A stretch of 64,000 nucleotides of DNA from Bradyrhizobium agreste. GTDB taxonomy: Bacteria; Pseudomonadota; Alphaproteobacteria; Rhizobiales; Xanthobacteraceae. This document shows positions 43,334 through 52,151 of the stretch, in pieces. Each line of letters opens with the position of its first letter. Position 1 is the first letter of the stretch. Both the position numbers and the translations under genes were made by a program. The notes beneath the pieces are model-generated. The model saw only the letters and a program-made list of their open reading frames with translations. It did not search any database and was not told the DNA's origin. The stretch covers positions 62,001-126,000 of the forward strand of contig NZ_JACCHP010000017.1 in NCBI RefSeq assembly GCF_016031625.1. Direction: 5' to 3'.

Positions 43334-44437
43334 ATGTCGTTTCGTTACACGGCAATGGCAGCAGCGGCGCTGTCACTTGCTACGCTGGCCACCGGTGGCC
43401 CAGCTCAGGCGGCGGATCTGCCGGTCAAGGCGGCCAACAAGGCTCCAGACCTTCCATTCTTCCTGGTGATCGATAACCGCGTCACGTTCTCGTACATCTT
43501 CAACGCTGCGCAACCCGGCGCGTGGTCATTCCGGCCAGATGGGTCGATCGACAGCAAGACAACCAAGCAGGTCTATTCGTTCACGCATTTCGACCTCTGG
43601 GCGTACGGCACGAATTTCTTCACTATCTCGATGTTCAAGTCGGATCACAATGATCCGGCCGGGCCGTGCACCAATGCTGGGACAATCTTCGGTACGCCTG
43701 CCACCTGCGCAGGTGCGACCGAAATCTACGGCCTGTTCCGCTCGACCTTCGGCTGGAACGAGCTCTTCAACACCAAGGCGTTCAGCGCGGGCCCGCTGCA
43801 CAACATCTCGTTCGAAGTCGGCATGGATGCCAATACCGAGAACCGGTATTTCGGGGCTGCCAAGCGCGACGTCGTCGGCGGTCTGCAATTTGCATTCGAC
43901 CTGCCCTACAAGGGGTATATCAACGTCGCGCCGCTGGTTTATTGGGAGTTCGCCAACCACAATTCCTTCAGCCAGTGCGGGCTGTTTGGTCCGGGCGTTC
44001 CCGGCCTCACCTGTCTTGCGGACGGCAACACCTCGTTCAAGCCGACCTGGGCTGTCGAGGTCAATTACTACATGGACCTCGGCTTCCTGCCGCCGAACAT
44101 GCAGTATTTCTCGATCAGCGGCCGCGCCGGCTGGTACGGCAAGAAGGGCACGGACACCGAGCCACTCCCTTACAGCCCGGCGAATGGTGTTTACAATACC
44201 GCGGTCGAGTTGAATTCGGAGCCCATCCGCCTGACCTTCGATGCTTCGAAGGCGGCCTGGGGCGACAAGTACTCGCACTTCGTGGACGTTTGGGTTGCCT
44301 ACCGCTACTGGCAGAACAAGTTCGGCCTCGATCACAACCTCGCGGTCGGCTGTACCACGCCGGTCGGTGGCGCCAGGGTGAGCACCGGAGCGTGCACGGA
44401 GTCCTCGCTCTACTCCGGTATCACCGTGAAGTTCTGA
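43334..44437 (+). CDS. Tsx-like outer-membrane channel
   Basis: A 367-aa exported protein with signal peptide (MSFRYTAMAAAALSLATLAT, cleaved after AQA). Alternating hydrophobic and polar strands and a C-terminal phenylalanine (ITVKF) indicate an outer-membrane beta barrel. KQVYSFTHFDLWAYGTNFFT followed by ISMFKSDHNDPAG resembles the Tsx nucleoside-channel family. It stands between two BMP-type purine importers, so passage of nucleosides or purines through the outer membrane is a fitting role; the substrate is inferred. A strong hairpin follows the gene. Confidence 0.7.
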   Translation: MSFRYTAMAAAALSLATLATGGPAQAADLPVKAANKAPDLPFFLVIDNRVTFSYIFNAAQPGAWSFRPDGSIDSKTTKQVYSFTHFDLWAYGTNFFTISMFKSDHNDPAGPCTNAGTIFGTPATCAGATEIYGLFRSTFGWNELFNTKAFSAGPLHNISFEVGMDANTENRYFGAAKRDVVGGLQFAFDLPYKGYINVAPLVYWEFANHNSFSQCGLFGPGVPGLTCLADGNTSFKPTWAVEVNYYMDLGFLPPNMQYFSISGRAGWYGKKGTDTEPLPYSPANGVYNTAVELNSEPIRLTFDASKAAWGDKYSHFVDVWVAYRYWQNKFGLDHNLAVGCTTPVGGARVSTGACTESSLYSGITVKF

Positions 44438-44464
44438 TCGCCTGATGCTCTGCAGGTGAAGGAC

Positions 44465-44497
44465 GATGGCGCCGCGTCAAACATCCGCGGCGTCATC
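44465..44497. terminator. Hairpin terminator between convergent genes
   Basis: A 12-bp stem (GATGGCGCCGCG against CGCGGCGTCATC, one G-U pair) with a 9-base loop, followed by TCCTTTGGG. It lies 27 bases after the Tsx-like stop and just before the stop of the convergent deaminase gene. Confidence 0.55.
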
Positions 44498-44514
44498 TCC
44501 TTTGGGATTTGCTG

Positions 44515-45000
44515 CTACTTTGTCCAAACCCTGTCGTGCAGCGCTTCGGCTTCGTCTTCGAGCAGCGGCCCGACCACCTCAGTCGGCCGCTGGCCGCTGG
44601 CAAAGACCTCGCGGCATCGCAGGTTGAGGGTCGGATTGTCCGGATGATTGCCGGTGATACCGCGCAGGCGATGCTCGCTGAGGCCGTAGACGACGCGGCC
44701 GATGCCGGCCCAGTAAATCGCGCCCGCACACATCGCGCAGGGTTCGGCTGAGGAATAGAGCGTGGCTTTCGCCAGCACCTCGCGATCGAGCGTACGGCAG
44801 GCCTGGGTGGCTGCGAGGCGCTCGGCATGCGCGGTGCCGTCGTGATCCGGCATGTAGCCGTTCTCGCTCTCGGTCAGCACCTTGCCGTCGGCATCGACGA
44901 CGATGCAGCCGAACGGATGATTGCCATGAGTGAGCGAACGGCGGGCGACCGCGAAGGACAAGCGAAGGAAGTGCTTGTCACGTTCCGATGCGCCGTTCAT
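44515..45000 (-). CDS. Cytidine-deaminase-fold nucleoside/guanine deaminase
   Basis: A 161-aa zinc enzyme: HAE at residues 58-60 (GTAHAERLAATQAC) and PCAMC at 87-91 (SSAEPCAMCAGAIYWAGIGR), the metal site of the CDA fold. Length and the YWAGIGRVVYGLSE region fit guanine-deaminase (GuaD)-like or related nucleoside deaminases. The start at 45000 has a GGGGG run at good spacing; an ATG one codon upstream is too close to it. Last gene of the importer 2 operon, 13 bases after the ATPase stop, suggesting it acts on the imported purine. Confidence 0.8.
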   Translation of the reverse strand: MNGASERDKHFLRLSFAVARRSLTHGNHPFGCIVVDADGKVLTESENGYMPDHDGTAHAERLAATQACRTLDREVLAKATLYSSAEPCAMCAGAIYWAGIGRVVYGLSEHRLRGITGNHPDNPTLNLRCREVFASGQRPTEVVGPLLEDEAEALHDRVWTK

Positions 45001-45013
45001 CATTCCCCCCGGG

Positions 45014-46546
45014 TCAGTGCCCTGCCATATGCCGGCCGACCACGGTGAGGTCGGCTTCGCTGGTGCGTGCTTCATACACGAATTCGCCGTGGAACATCAC
45101 CACCAGCCGATCCGATAGTTCGAGCAGTTCGTCGAGGTCTTCGCTGACGAGCAGGACTGCGGCGCCGCGGTTGCGCGCGGCCATGATCTCGGCGTGGATC
45201 TGGGCCACCGCAGCGAAATCGAGGCCGAAGCAGGGATTGGCTGCGATCAGCACTTCGACCTCGTCGCCGAGCTCGCGGGCGAGCACGGCCCGCTGCACGT
45301 TGCCCCCCGACAGTGCCGAGATCGGCGTGTCCGGGGTTCGGGTCTTGATCTTGTACCGCGCGATCTTCGTCCTCGCCTCGTCGCGAAAGGCGCGGGGATT
45401 GAGCCACCAGCCGCCGCGAGCGAAAGGCTCACGGTCGAAATCACGGAACGCGATGTTGTCGGCGACGCTCATGCCGCCAACGCACGCGTTCTTCAATGGC
45501 TCCTCGGGCAAGAGAGACATCTTGTGGCGCCGCATCTCCTCACGGCTGGCGCGGTAGGGATCGCCGGCAATACGGATCTCGCCGCTTTCGGCCTCGCGCT
45601 GGCCGGCCAGCACCTCGACCAGCTGGCGCTGGCCGTTGCCGGAGACACCGGCGATGCCGACGATCTCGCCGGCGCGGAAGGTGAGCGAAATATCATGCAC
45701 GGCGACTGCGCCGGCATCGTCGAGCGCGCGGAGCTTTTGCAGCTCGAGCCTGGCTTGGCCAGGCTTGCCGGTGCGCGGCGGCTGCACCGTCAACTCCTCG
45801 GCGCCGATCATGGTGCGTGCCATCTCATCCGGCGTCAGCTCGGAAACCTTGCCGGCTCCGGCGAGCTTGCCGCGGCGCAGGATCGTGACGTCATCGGCAA
45901 ACGCCATGACCTCGCGGAACTTGTGCGTGATCATCAGGATCGTCAGCTCGCCCCTGACCACCATCTCGCGGAGCATGCCGAGCACCTCGTCGGCTTCCGC
46001 CGGCGTCAGCACCGAGGTCGGCTCGTCCAGGATCAGAAAGCGGCGCTTCAGGTAGAGCTGCTTGAGGATCTCGCACTTCTGCCGTTCGCCGGCAGAAATG
46101 TCCGAAACTTTTGCGCCGAGCGGCACCTTGAAAGGCATGCGGCCCAAGAACGCCTCTAGCTCCTTCATCTCCTTCGGCCAGTTCACCACGGCCGGCACGT
46201 CGTCGCGCGCCAGCACGAGGTTTTCGGCAACCGTCATCGCCGGCACCAGCGTAAAATGCTGGTAGACCATGCCGAGGCCGAGCGCGTGGGCGTCCTTCGG
46301 GTTGGCGATCGCCTGCTCGCGGCCGCCGACGATGATGTCGCCTTCGGTCGCGTGGTAGTACCCCATAATGCATTTGACGAGCGTGGACTTACCGGCGCCG
46401 TTCTCGCCGAGCAGCGCGTGGAACGAGCCTGGCCGCACCTTCAGCTCGACATTGTCCAGCGCCAGGAAGTCGCCGAAGCGCATGGTCATGGCGATGGCAT
46501 CGACGCCGAAGGCGCCCGAGGGCGGCGGCGTTTCGCCGATGATCAC
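45014..46546 (-). CDS. ABC transporter ATP-binding protein with two nucleotide-binding domains, importer 2
   Basis: A 510-aa double ATPase of the BMP/nucleoside type. Domain 1: GENGAGKSTLVKCIMGYYHA, ISAGERQKCEILKQLYLK, FLILDEPTSVLT. Domain 2 (from about 265): GVSGNGQRQLVEVLAG, LSGGNVQRAVLARELG. Its start overlaps the biuret-hydrolase-like gene's stop by four bases. It differs clearly from the importer 1 ATPase, so the two systems are not a recent duplication. Confidence 0.92.
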   Translation of the reverse strand: MIIGETPPPSGAFGVDAIAMTMRFGDFLALDNVELKVRPGSFHALLGENGAGKSTLVKCIMGYYHATEGDIIVGGREQAIANPKDAHALGLGMVYQHFTLVPAMTVAENLVLARDDVPAVVNWPKEMKELEAFLGRMPFKVPLGAKVSDISAGERQKCEILKQLYLKRRFLILDEPTSVLTPAEADEVLGMLREMVVRGELTILMITHKFREVMAFADDVTILRRGKLAGAGKVSELTPDEMARTMIGAEELTVQPPRTGKPGQARLELQKLRALDDAGAVAVHDISLTFRAGEIVGIAGVSGNGQRQLVEVLAGQREAESGEIRIAGDPYRASREEMRRHKMSLLPEEPLKNACVGGMSVADNIAFRDFDREPFARGGWWLNPRAFRDEARTKIARYKIKTRTPDTPISALSGGNVQRAVLARELGDEVEVLIAANPCFGLDFAAVAQIHAEIMAARNRGAAVLLVSEDLDELLELSDRLVVMFHGEFVYEARTSEADLTVVGRHMAGH

Positions 46547-47226
46547 GAAATCGCTCCGATGAAGGCATCAGAGGTCGAGACTGCGCCGAATACGCCGCCC
46601 TGCATCTTGATCATCTTCAGCGCATGATCGTGGTTGCTTTTGTCGGTCGCGCCGCAACAATCGTGCAGCAGGACGCATTCGAAGCCGCGGTCGTTGGCCT
46701 CGCGCATCGTGGTGTGGACGCAGACGTCGGTCGTGATCCCTGTCAGCACGATGTTCTCGATGCCGCGGAGGCGCAGGATCAGCTCCAGATCGGTGGCGCA
46801 GAACGAGCCCTTGCCCGGTTTGTCGATGATCGGCTCGCCCGGCAACGGCGCCAGCTCCTCGATGATGTCCCAGCCGGGCTCGCCGCGCACCAGGATGCGG
46901 CCGCACGGACCGGGATCGCCGATGCCGGCGCCGATCTGGCGCGAGCGCCAGCGCTTGTTGGCGGGCAGGTCGGAGAGATCGGGGCGGTGGCCCTCGCGGG
47001 TATGGATGATATGGAAGCCTTGCTTGCGCATCACGGCAAGCAGCCGCTTGATTGGCTCGATCGGCGCCCGCGTCAGCGAGAGGTCGTAACCCATCTTGTC
47101 GACATAGCCGCCGACGCCGCAGAAATCGGTCTGCATGTCGATGATGATCAGCGCCGTGTTCTCGGGGCGGAGATCGCCATTATAGGGCCAGGCATAGGGC
47201 TCGGACTTGATGTAGCGCTCGGGCAT
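46543..47226 (-). CDS. biuH: Biuret amidohydrolase-like cysteine hydrolase (isochorismatase family)
   Basis: A 227-aa hydrolase. It closely follows the Rhizobium biuret hydrolase by pattern: PYAWPYNGDLRPENTALIII, DMQTDFCGVGGYVDKMGYDL, HTREGHRPDLSDLPANKRWR, GDPGPCGRILVRGEPGWDII, IIDKPGKGSFCATDLEL, TGITTDVCVHTTMREANDRG. Catalytic triad expected from Asp34, a lysine of DKPGKG and Cys169. Biuret hydrolases split biuret to allophanate and ammonia; RutB-like ureidoacrylate hydrolases are relatives. Unusually, the gene sits inside the ABC importer operon between permease and ATPase, which suggests that its substrate is imported by it. Confidence 0.8.
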   Translation of the reverse strand: MPERYIKSEPYAWPYNGDLRPENTALIIIDMQTDFCGVGGYVDKMGYDLSLTRAPIEPIKRLLAVMRKQGFHIIHTREGHRPDLSDLPANKRWRSRQIGAGIGDPGPCGRILVRGEPGWDIIEELAPLPGEPIIDKPGKGSFCATDLELILRLRGIENIVLTGITTDVCVHTTMREANDRGFECVLLHDCCGATDKSNHDHALKMIKMQGGVFGAVSTSDAFIGAIS

Positions 47227-47243
47227 GGACGACCTCGTGCGTG

Positions 47244-48170
47244 TTACCGTGTGATCGAGAGTTCGGCGGGCGCGCCGGTCAGCGTCCGCTTCGGCGAGCA
47301 GGTGATGATCATGATCGCCAGCGTCAGGATGTAGGGCGCAGCGTTGAAGAGGTGGTAGCCGGAGGTAACGCCGACCGATTGCAGTGCGGGTCCCAGCGCG
47401 GCCGCGCCGCCGAAGGCGAGCGAGGCCCACAGGCAGAGCAGAGGATCCCAGCGCGCGAAGATCACGAGCGCGACGGCGGTGATGCCCTGGCCCGACGAAA
47501 GGCCCTCGTTCCAGCTTCCGGGATAGAATAACGACAGGAACGAGCCGCCGATGCCAGCGAGGAAGCCGCCGACCATGGTGGCGCGCAGGCGGATCAGCAG
47601 CACGGAATGGCCCATCGCGCGTGCGGCGTCCGCGCTCTCGCCGGCGGTGCGGATGAGAAGGCCCCAGCGGGTGGTGCGGAATGCCCAATACAGGATTGGC
47701 GCCAGCACCACGCCGATCAGGAACAGCACGTTGATGCGCAGCGCCGCGCGGACTTGCGGGATGTCGCTCCACCAGCCGAAGTCGATGGCCGGCAGCCGCG
47801 GCGCGGTCGGCTCGATCAAGGGCTTGCCGAGATAGAAGGCAAGCCCGGTGCCGAACAGCATCAAGGCGATGCCGACGGCAACGTCGTTGACGCGCGGCAG
47901 CGAGCAGATGCCGGCATGCAGCGCACCCAGCAGCGCGCCGGTGATTCCGGCGGCGAGCACGCCGAGCCACGGAGAGCCGCTGAGATAGGAGATGCCATAG
48001 GCGCTCATCGCACCCATCACCAGCGTGCCCTCGAGTCCGAGATTGATGCGGCCCGAGCGCTCGGTGATGCATTCGCCGAGGCTCACGAACAGGAACGGGG
48101 TGGAGACGCGAATGGCGCCGCCAAGCACGGCGAGCGGCACGGTCCAGAGGCCGATCGATCCGTCTGCCAT
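47244..48170 (-). CDS. ABC transporter permease, importer 2 (second permease)
   Basis: A 308-aa inner-membrane permease: TPFLFVSLGECITERSGRIN and LGLEGTLVMGAMSAYGISYL correspond to the importer 1 motif GVLNLGVEGMM. Later FYPGSWNEGLSSGQGITAVA and LVIFARWDPLLCLWASLAFG match the same family. It starts one base after the first permease's stop and lies 17 bases before the biuret-hydrolase-like gene. Confidence 0.9.
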   Translation of the reverse strand: MADGSIGLWTVPLAVLGGAIRVSTPFLFVSLGECITERSGRINLGLEGTLVMGAMSAYGISYLSGSPWLGVLAAGITGALLGALHAGICSLPRVNDVAVGIALMLFGTGLAFYLGKPLIEPTAPRLPAIDFGWWSDIPQVRAALRINVLFLIGVVLAPILYWAFRTTRWGLLIRTAGESADAARAMGHSVLLIRLRATMVGGFLAGIGGSFLSLFYPGSWNEGLSSGQGITAVALVIFARWDPLLCLWASLAFGGAAALGPALQSVGVTSGYHLFNAAPYILTLAIMIITCSPKRTLTGAPAELSITR

Positions 48171-48171
48171 C

Positions 48172-49284
48172 TCAGGATTTTCCCTTCAGGAATCCGATGC
48201 GGCCGTAGAGCGCATCGCTGGCGAGCACGAAAACGAAGATGATGCCCTGCAGCACCAGCACGGACGCATCGGGCAGCCCCAGGCGGCGTTGTAGCAGGCC
48301 GCCGCTGGCGCTGATGCCGCCGAGCAGGATCGCAACGGGGATGATGGCGAGCGGATTTTGCCGCGCCAGGAAGGCAACTAGGATGCCGGTGAAGCCGTAT
48401 CCGGCGGCGAGGTTGGCGTTGGTGCGTCCCTGCACGGCGGCGACCTCGGCCATGCCGGCAAGGCCAGCCGCGCCGCCGGCAAGGAAGCAGACGGTCAGGA
48501 TCAGCTTGTCGACACCGAGGCCGACGATCTTCGCAGCACGGATGTTGCCGCCGGCCACGCGCGCGGCGAAGCCGAACACGGTGTGATAGATCAGAATGTA
48601 AGAGGCGATCGCGGCGATCAGGCCAAACACGAGGCCCCAATGCACGTCGGTGCCTGGAATGGAGCCGATCATGTTGGCGGCGCCGATCTCGCGGGTGGAC
48701 GGCTTGTTGAGGCTGGCGGGGTCTCGCATCAGTCCTTCGACCAGATGGTTGAGGATCGCAAGCGCGATGTAGACCAGCAGCAGGCTCGAGATGGTCTCGT
48801 TGACGCCGCGATATTGCCGCAAGCCGCCGGAAAGCATGATCCATAAGCCGCCGCCGATCACGCCAGCGCAGATCATGGCGATCTGGACGACGAACGGCGG
48901 CAGGCCCTGAAGCGCGAGTGCGGCGCTGGTTGCCGACAATGCGCCGATCAGCAGCGCGCCTTCGCCACCGATGATGACCATGCCGAGCTGCGCCGGGAGC
49001 GCGGTACAGAGTGCGGTGAGGATCAGGGGCGCTGCACGCGTTAGCGTGTTCTGCCACGAGAACCAGGTACCGAACGCGCCGTAATACATGTAGAAATAGA
49101 GATCGAGCGGGTTCTTGCCGAACATCGCGACGAAGATGCCGAACACCGCGAGCGCGCCGACGAGCGCCGCGCCCGGGATCAGGACATATTCGATCGTGCC
49201 GCCGTGACGCTGGAGAAAACCGGGATCGGCGGCCGGGGCGATTGTCCCGACCGCGTCCGTGGAATCCGCCGCTTCCGTGGTCAC
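48172..49284 (-). CDS. ABC transporter permease, importer 2 (first permease)
   Basis: A 370-aa inner-membrane permease: VFGIFVAMFGKNPLDLYFYM, APLILTALCTALPAQLGMVI followed by IGGEGALLIGALSATSAALA, and GFTGILVAFLARQNPLAIIP. A soluble 30-residue N-terminus precedes the first helix. The start overlaps the binding-protein stop by four bases. Confidence 0.9.
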   Translation of the reverse strand: MTTEAADSTDAVGTIAPAADPGFLQRHGGTIEYVLIPGAALVGALAVFGIFVAMFGKNPLDLYFYMYYGAFGTWFSWQNTLTRAAPLILTALCTALPAQLGMVIIGGEGALLIGALSATSAALALQGLPPFVVQIAMICAGVIGGGLWIMLSGGLRQYRGVNETISSLLLVYIALAILNHLVEGLMRDPASLNKPSTREIGAANMIGSIPGTDVHWGLVFGLIAAIASYILIYHTVFGFAARVAGGNIRAAKIVGLGVDKLILTVCFLAGGAAGLAGMAEVAAVQGRTNANLAAGYGFTGILVAFLARQNPLAIIPVAILLGGISASGGLLQRRLGLPDASVLVLQGIIFVFVLASDALYGRIGFLKGKS

Positions 49285-50393
49285 GAAGTGGCTCCGAGCA
49301 CGCCCTCGACGAGGTAGTCCATCTTCTCCAGTTCAGGATCCTTCTGGCCGCGGTCAGTACCGGCGGGGATCACCGTCTTGCCCTTGTTGTCGACCAGCCC
49401 ACCCTTGAAGATGGCGTAGCCTTCTGCCGACAGGAATTTTGCCTTGGCCTCATCGGCCGCCTTGCGCGCTTCGGCCGAGACCGCTTCGCCGTAGGGCGAG
49501 GTCTTGACGATCTCTTCCTTTAGGCCGCCGCGGTAGAAATTCGGGATGCCTTCCCCGGAGGCGATCATCTTGACGAACTTCGGATAGAGCGCTTCCCAGT
49601 TCCACTCCGCGCCGGTGAGATAAGCCTTGGGTGCCAGCGCCGACTGGTTGGTGTGATAGCCGCAGACGAAGGCGCCGCGCCGCGCGGCATTCTCGACCAT
49701 GGTCTTGGGCCCATCGACGTGGCAGGTGAGCACGTCCACGCCCTGATCGATCAGGCTGTTGGTGGCTTCGGCCTCCTTGACCGGCATCGACCAGTCGCCG
49801 GTGAAGATCACCTGCGTGGTGGCCTTTGGATTGACGGACTTGGCGCCAAGCGTGAAGGCGTTGATGTTGCGCAACACTTGGGGGATCGGCTTGGCCGCGA
49901 CAAAGCCGAGCTTGCCGCTCTTCGACGTCAGGCCGGCGACGATGCCGGAGATGTATTGAGCCTCGTCGATATAGCCGAAATAGCTGCCGGAGTTCTTGGG
50001 GTCCTTCTCGCTCCAGAGGCCGCCGCAATGCTCGAAGCGGAGCTTCGGGTACTTGTTGGCCATCTTGATCATATGCGGATTGTAGTAACCGAAGGAGGTC
50101 GGGAAGAGCAGGGTGGCGCCGTCGAGATTGATCATGGACTCGATCGTCTTCTCGACCGCGTCGGTCTCCGGCACCTTCTCCTCCTCGACCACCTTGAGGC
50201 CGGGAATCTTCTTCAGCGCCGCCGCGCCCTGCGCGTGCGCCTGATTGTAGCCGTAGTCGTCGCGCGAGCCGACATAGATGAAGCCGATGGTGGTCTCGGC
50301 CGCGAAGGCCGGGCGGAGGCCCGCTGCCGCACCGAGGGTGAGGGCCGCGGCGCCCTGCAACAAATGACGTCGTGAAATCGTGCCAGAATCCAT
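49281..50393 (-). CDS. BMP-family ABC substrate-binding protein with twin-arginine-like signal, importer 2
   Basis: A 370-aa periplasmic binding protein. The start at 50393 opens MDSGTISRRHLLQGAAALTL, a twin-arginine-type signal (SRRHLLQG), so Tat export is likely. BMP motifs: TIGFIYVGSRDDYGYNQAHA, LLFPTSFGYYNPHMIKMANK, FEHCGGLW, GKLGFVAAKPIPQVLRNINA and GDWSMPVKEAEATNSLIDQG. It is the first gene of importer 2, unlike importer 1 where the binding protein is last. The ligand is not known; purine, nucleoside or ureide is likely from context. Confidence 0.88.
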   Translation of the reverse strand: MDSGTISRRHLLQGAAALTLGAAAGLRPAFAAETTIGFIYVGSRDDYGYNQAHAQGAAALKKIPGLKVVEEEKVPETDAVEKTIESMINLDGATLLFPTSFGYYNPHMIKMANKYPKLRFEHCGGLWSEKDPKNSGSYFGYIDEAQYISGIVAGLTSKSGKLGFVAAKPIPQVLRNINAFTLGAKSVNPKATTQVIFTGDWSMPVKEAEATNSLIDQGVDVLTCHVDGPKTMVENAARRGAFVCGYHTNQSALAPKAYLTGAEWNWEALYPKFVKMIASGEGIPNFYRGGLKEEIVKTSPYGEAVSAEARKAADEAKAKFLSAEGYAIFKGGLVDNKGKTVIPAGTDRGQKDPELEKMDYLVEGVLGATS

Positions 50394-50757
50394 TGCTCGC
50401 TCCCCTTGGCGGATGCCCCGCCTTGATCTCGTAGCTGCGCCGGCTTGGCGGAGCCGGATCAGATGTCGCAAGCTTCGTGCCAGAGGCTATGAAGGGTGCA
50501 ATTTTTACAAGTGATTGAAACATGTGGCGAATTGTCAATTGAGGAAATTTGGCGAGGAAGACAACAGATTAATTACTAGGCATTGTTTGGTAATTGTATG
50601 CAGTTGACTTGAGCACCCTAACCGGCTCGTGCATGTGCATGACCGGTGTCAGACGGTCGGCTGGCAAGGCGCATTCATGCTAACCACGCGCCGACGGGGA
50701 CGGCGCCGGAGGATGTCCGCTGGCACCGAACTTGTATCGATTGTCGTGAGGACCGCC
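50394..50757. promoter_or_regulatory. Divergent regulatory region of importer 2 and the allantoate amidohydrolase gene
   Basis: A 364-base, partly AT-rich region between divergent genes. Inverted repeats that could be operators are AATTGTCAATT at 50530-50540 (perfect) and ATTACTA...TGGTAAT at 50572-50594 (6 of 7 pairs). No promoter boxes could be assigned with confidence. Confidence 0.4.
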
Positions 50758-52044
50758 GTGTCCTCAGAAGATGGAAAGCTCGTCGAGATGGGTGCTGGTA
50801 ACGTTCGCGATGCATCGCTCGGCAATGAGATCGTTCGCCGGATCAATGAGCTCGGCGCGATCTCGGAAGAGCCCGAAAAACTCACCCGCGTCTTCCTCAG
50901 CAAGGAACTGCGCCAAGCAGCGGACCTCATCCTGGGCTGGATGCGCGAGGCCGGCATGAGTGCGCGCATCGATGCCATCGGCAATGTCTGCGGCCGGTAT
51001 GAAGGCGACCGGCCGGGCATGCCCTGCCTGATGCTCGGCTCGCATTACGACACCGTGCGCGATGCCGGCAAATGGGATGGACCGCTGGGTGTGATCACGG
51101 CGATCTCTTGCGTCGCTGATCTCAACCGCCGCGGCAAGCGCCTGCCGTTTGCGATCGAGGTGATCGGCTTTGCCGACGAGGAGGGGGTGCGGTTCGCTTC
51201 GACCTTGCTCGGCAGCCGTGCCGTGGCCGGCACCTTCGATGAGAGCGCGCTGAATACGCGCGACAGCAATGGCGTGTCGATGCGCGAGGCGCTCGTGCAG
51301 TTCGGCCTTGATCCGGACCATATCGGTGCGGCCGCGCGCGCGCGGCGCGAGCTGCTTGCCTATCTCGAATTGCACATCGAGCAGGGCCCGGTGCTGGAAG
51401 CGCATGACCTGCCCGTGGGCGTCGTCACCGCCATTGCCGGGGCCACGCGCCTTGCGGCGCGGCTCACCGGTATGGCCGGTCACGCCGGGACCGTGCCGAT
51501 GGCGCTGCGCCGTGACGCGCTCGCCGGCGCGGCCGAATGCGTAGGTGCGATCGAGCAATTTTGCCGCACCGACGAGGGCGGCCTCGTCGGTACCGTGGGC
51601 TACATCCAGGCGAGGCCCGGCGCGACCAACGTCATTCCGGGCGAAGTATCGTTCACCATCGACATGCGCGCGCCAGCCGACATGCACCGCAAGCGCGCGG
51701 TGGCCGATGTCGTCCGCCAGATCGAGGCGATCGCCAAGCGGCGGCAGCTGGCGCTTCAGCTCGACGTCACCCATGAGAATCGCACCGCGCCCTGCGCGGC
51801 ATGGCTGAAGCAGCAGATCGCGCAGGCGATCGAAGCCGAAGGATTCTCCGTGTTCGAGCTGCCGAGCGGGGCAGGGCACGACGGCATGGCCATGATCGAC
51901 ATCGCCGATGTCGGCATGATCTTCGTCCGCTGCCGCGGCGGTATCAGCCATCACCCGGACGAGCATGTCGAACTCAACGATGCCGACGCCGGCGCGCGGG
52001 TGTTGCTGCGGGTGATCGAGAATTTCAGGCCGCGCACGGCTTAG
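50758..52044 (+). CDS. allC: Allantoate amidohydrolase / N-carbamoyl-L-amino acid hydrolase (M20 family)
   Basis: A 428-aa binuclear metal hydrolase: LMLGSHYDTVRDAGKWDGPL, EVIGFADEEGVRFASTLLGS, ELHIEQGPVLEAHDLPVGVV, GMAGHAGTVPMALRRDALAG and PSGAGHDGMAMIDIADVGMI then FVRCRGGISHHPDE. Metal ligands His, Asp, Glu-Glu and His are present. Allantoate cleavage releases ammonia and CO2, which fits PuuE nearby; carbamoyl-amino acids or ureidopropionate are alternatives for the same family. GTG 50758 has a GAGGA site at good spacing; the frame is open to 50629 and an ATG at 50713 is another candidate. Confidence 0.85.
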   Translation: MSSEDGKLVEMGAGNVRDASLGNEIVRRINELGAISEEPEKLTRVFLSKELRQAADLILGWMREAGMSARIDAIGNVCGRYEGDRPGMPCLMLGSHYDTVRDAGKWDGPLGVITAISCVADLNRRGKRLPFAIEVIGFADEEGVRFASTLLGSRAVAGTFDESALNTRDSNGVSMREALVQFGLDPDHIGAAARARRELLAYLELHIEQGPVLEAHDLPVGVVTAIAGATRLAARLTGMAGHAGTVPMALRRDALAGAAECVGAIEQFCRTDEGGLVGTVGYIQARPGATNVIPGEVSFTIDMRAPADMHRKRAVADVVRQIEAIAKRRQLALQLDVTHENRTAPCAAWLKQQIAQAIEAEGFSVFELPSGAGHDGMAMIDIADVGMIFVRCRGGISHHPDEHVELNDADAGARVLLRVIENFRPRTA

Positions 52045-52151
52045 GCGAGCGTCACGAACCCGCAAGTCACCGGGTAGAGATACGAATCAGTCATGCTTAA
52101 AATGGTGGCCATCATCGCGAGGGTCACGGGACAATCAGCCGATTGACGGAC

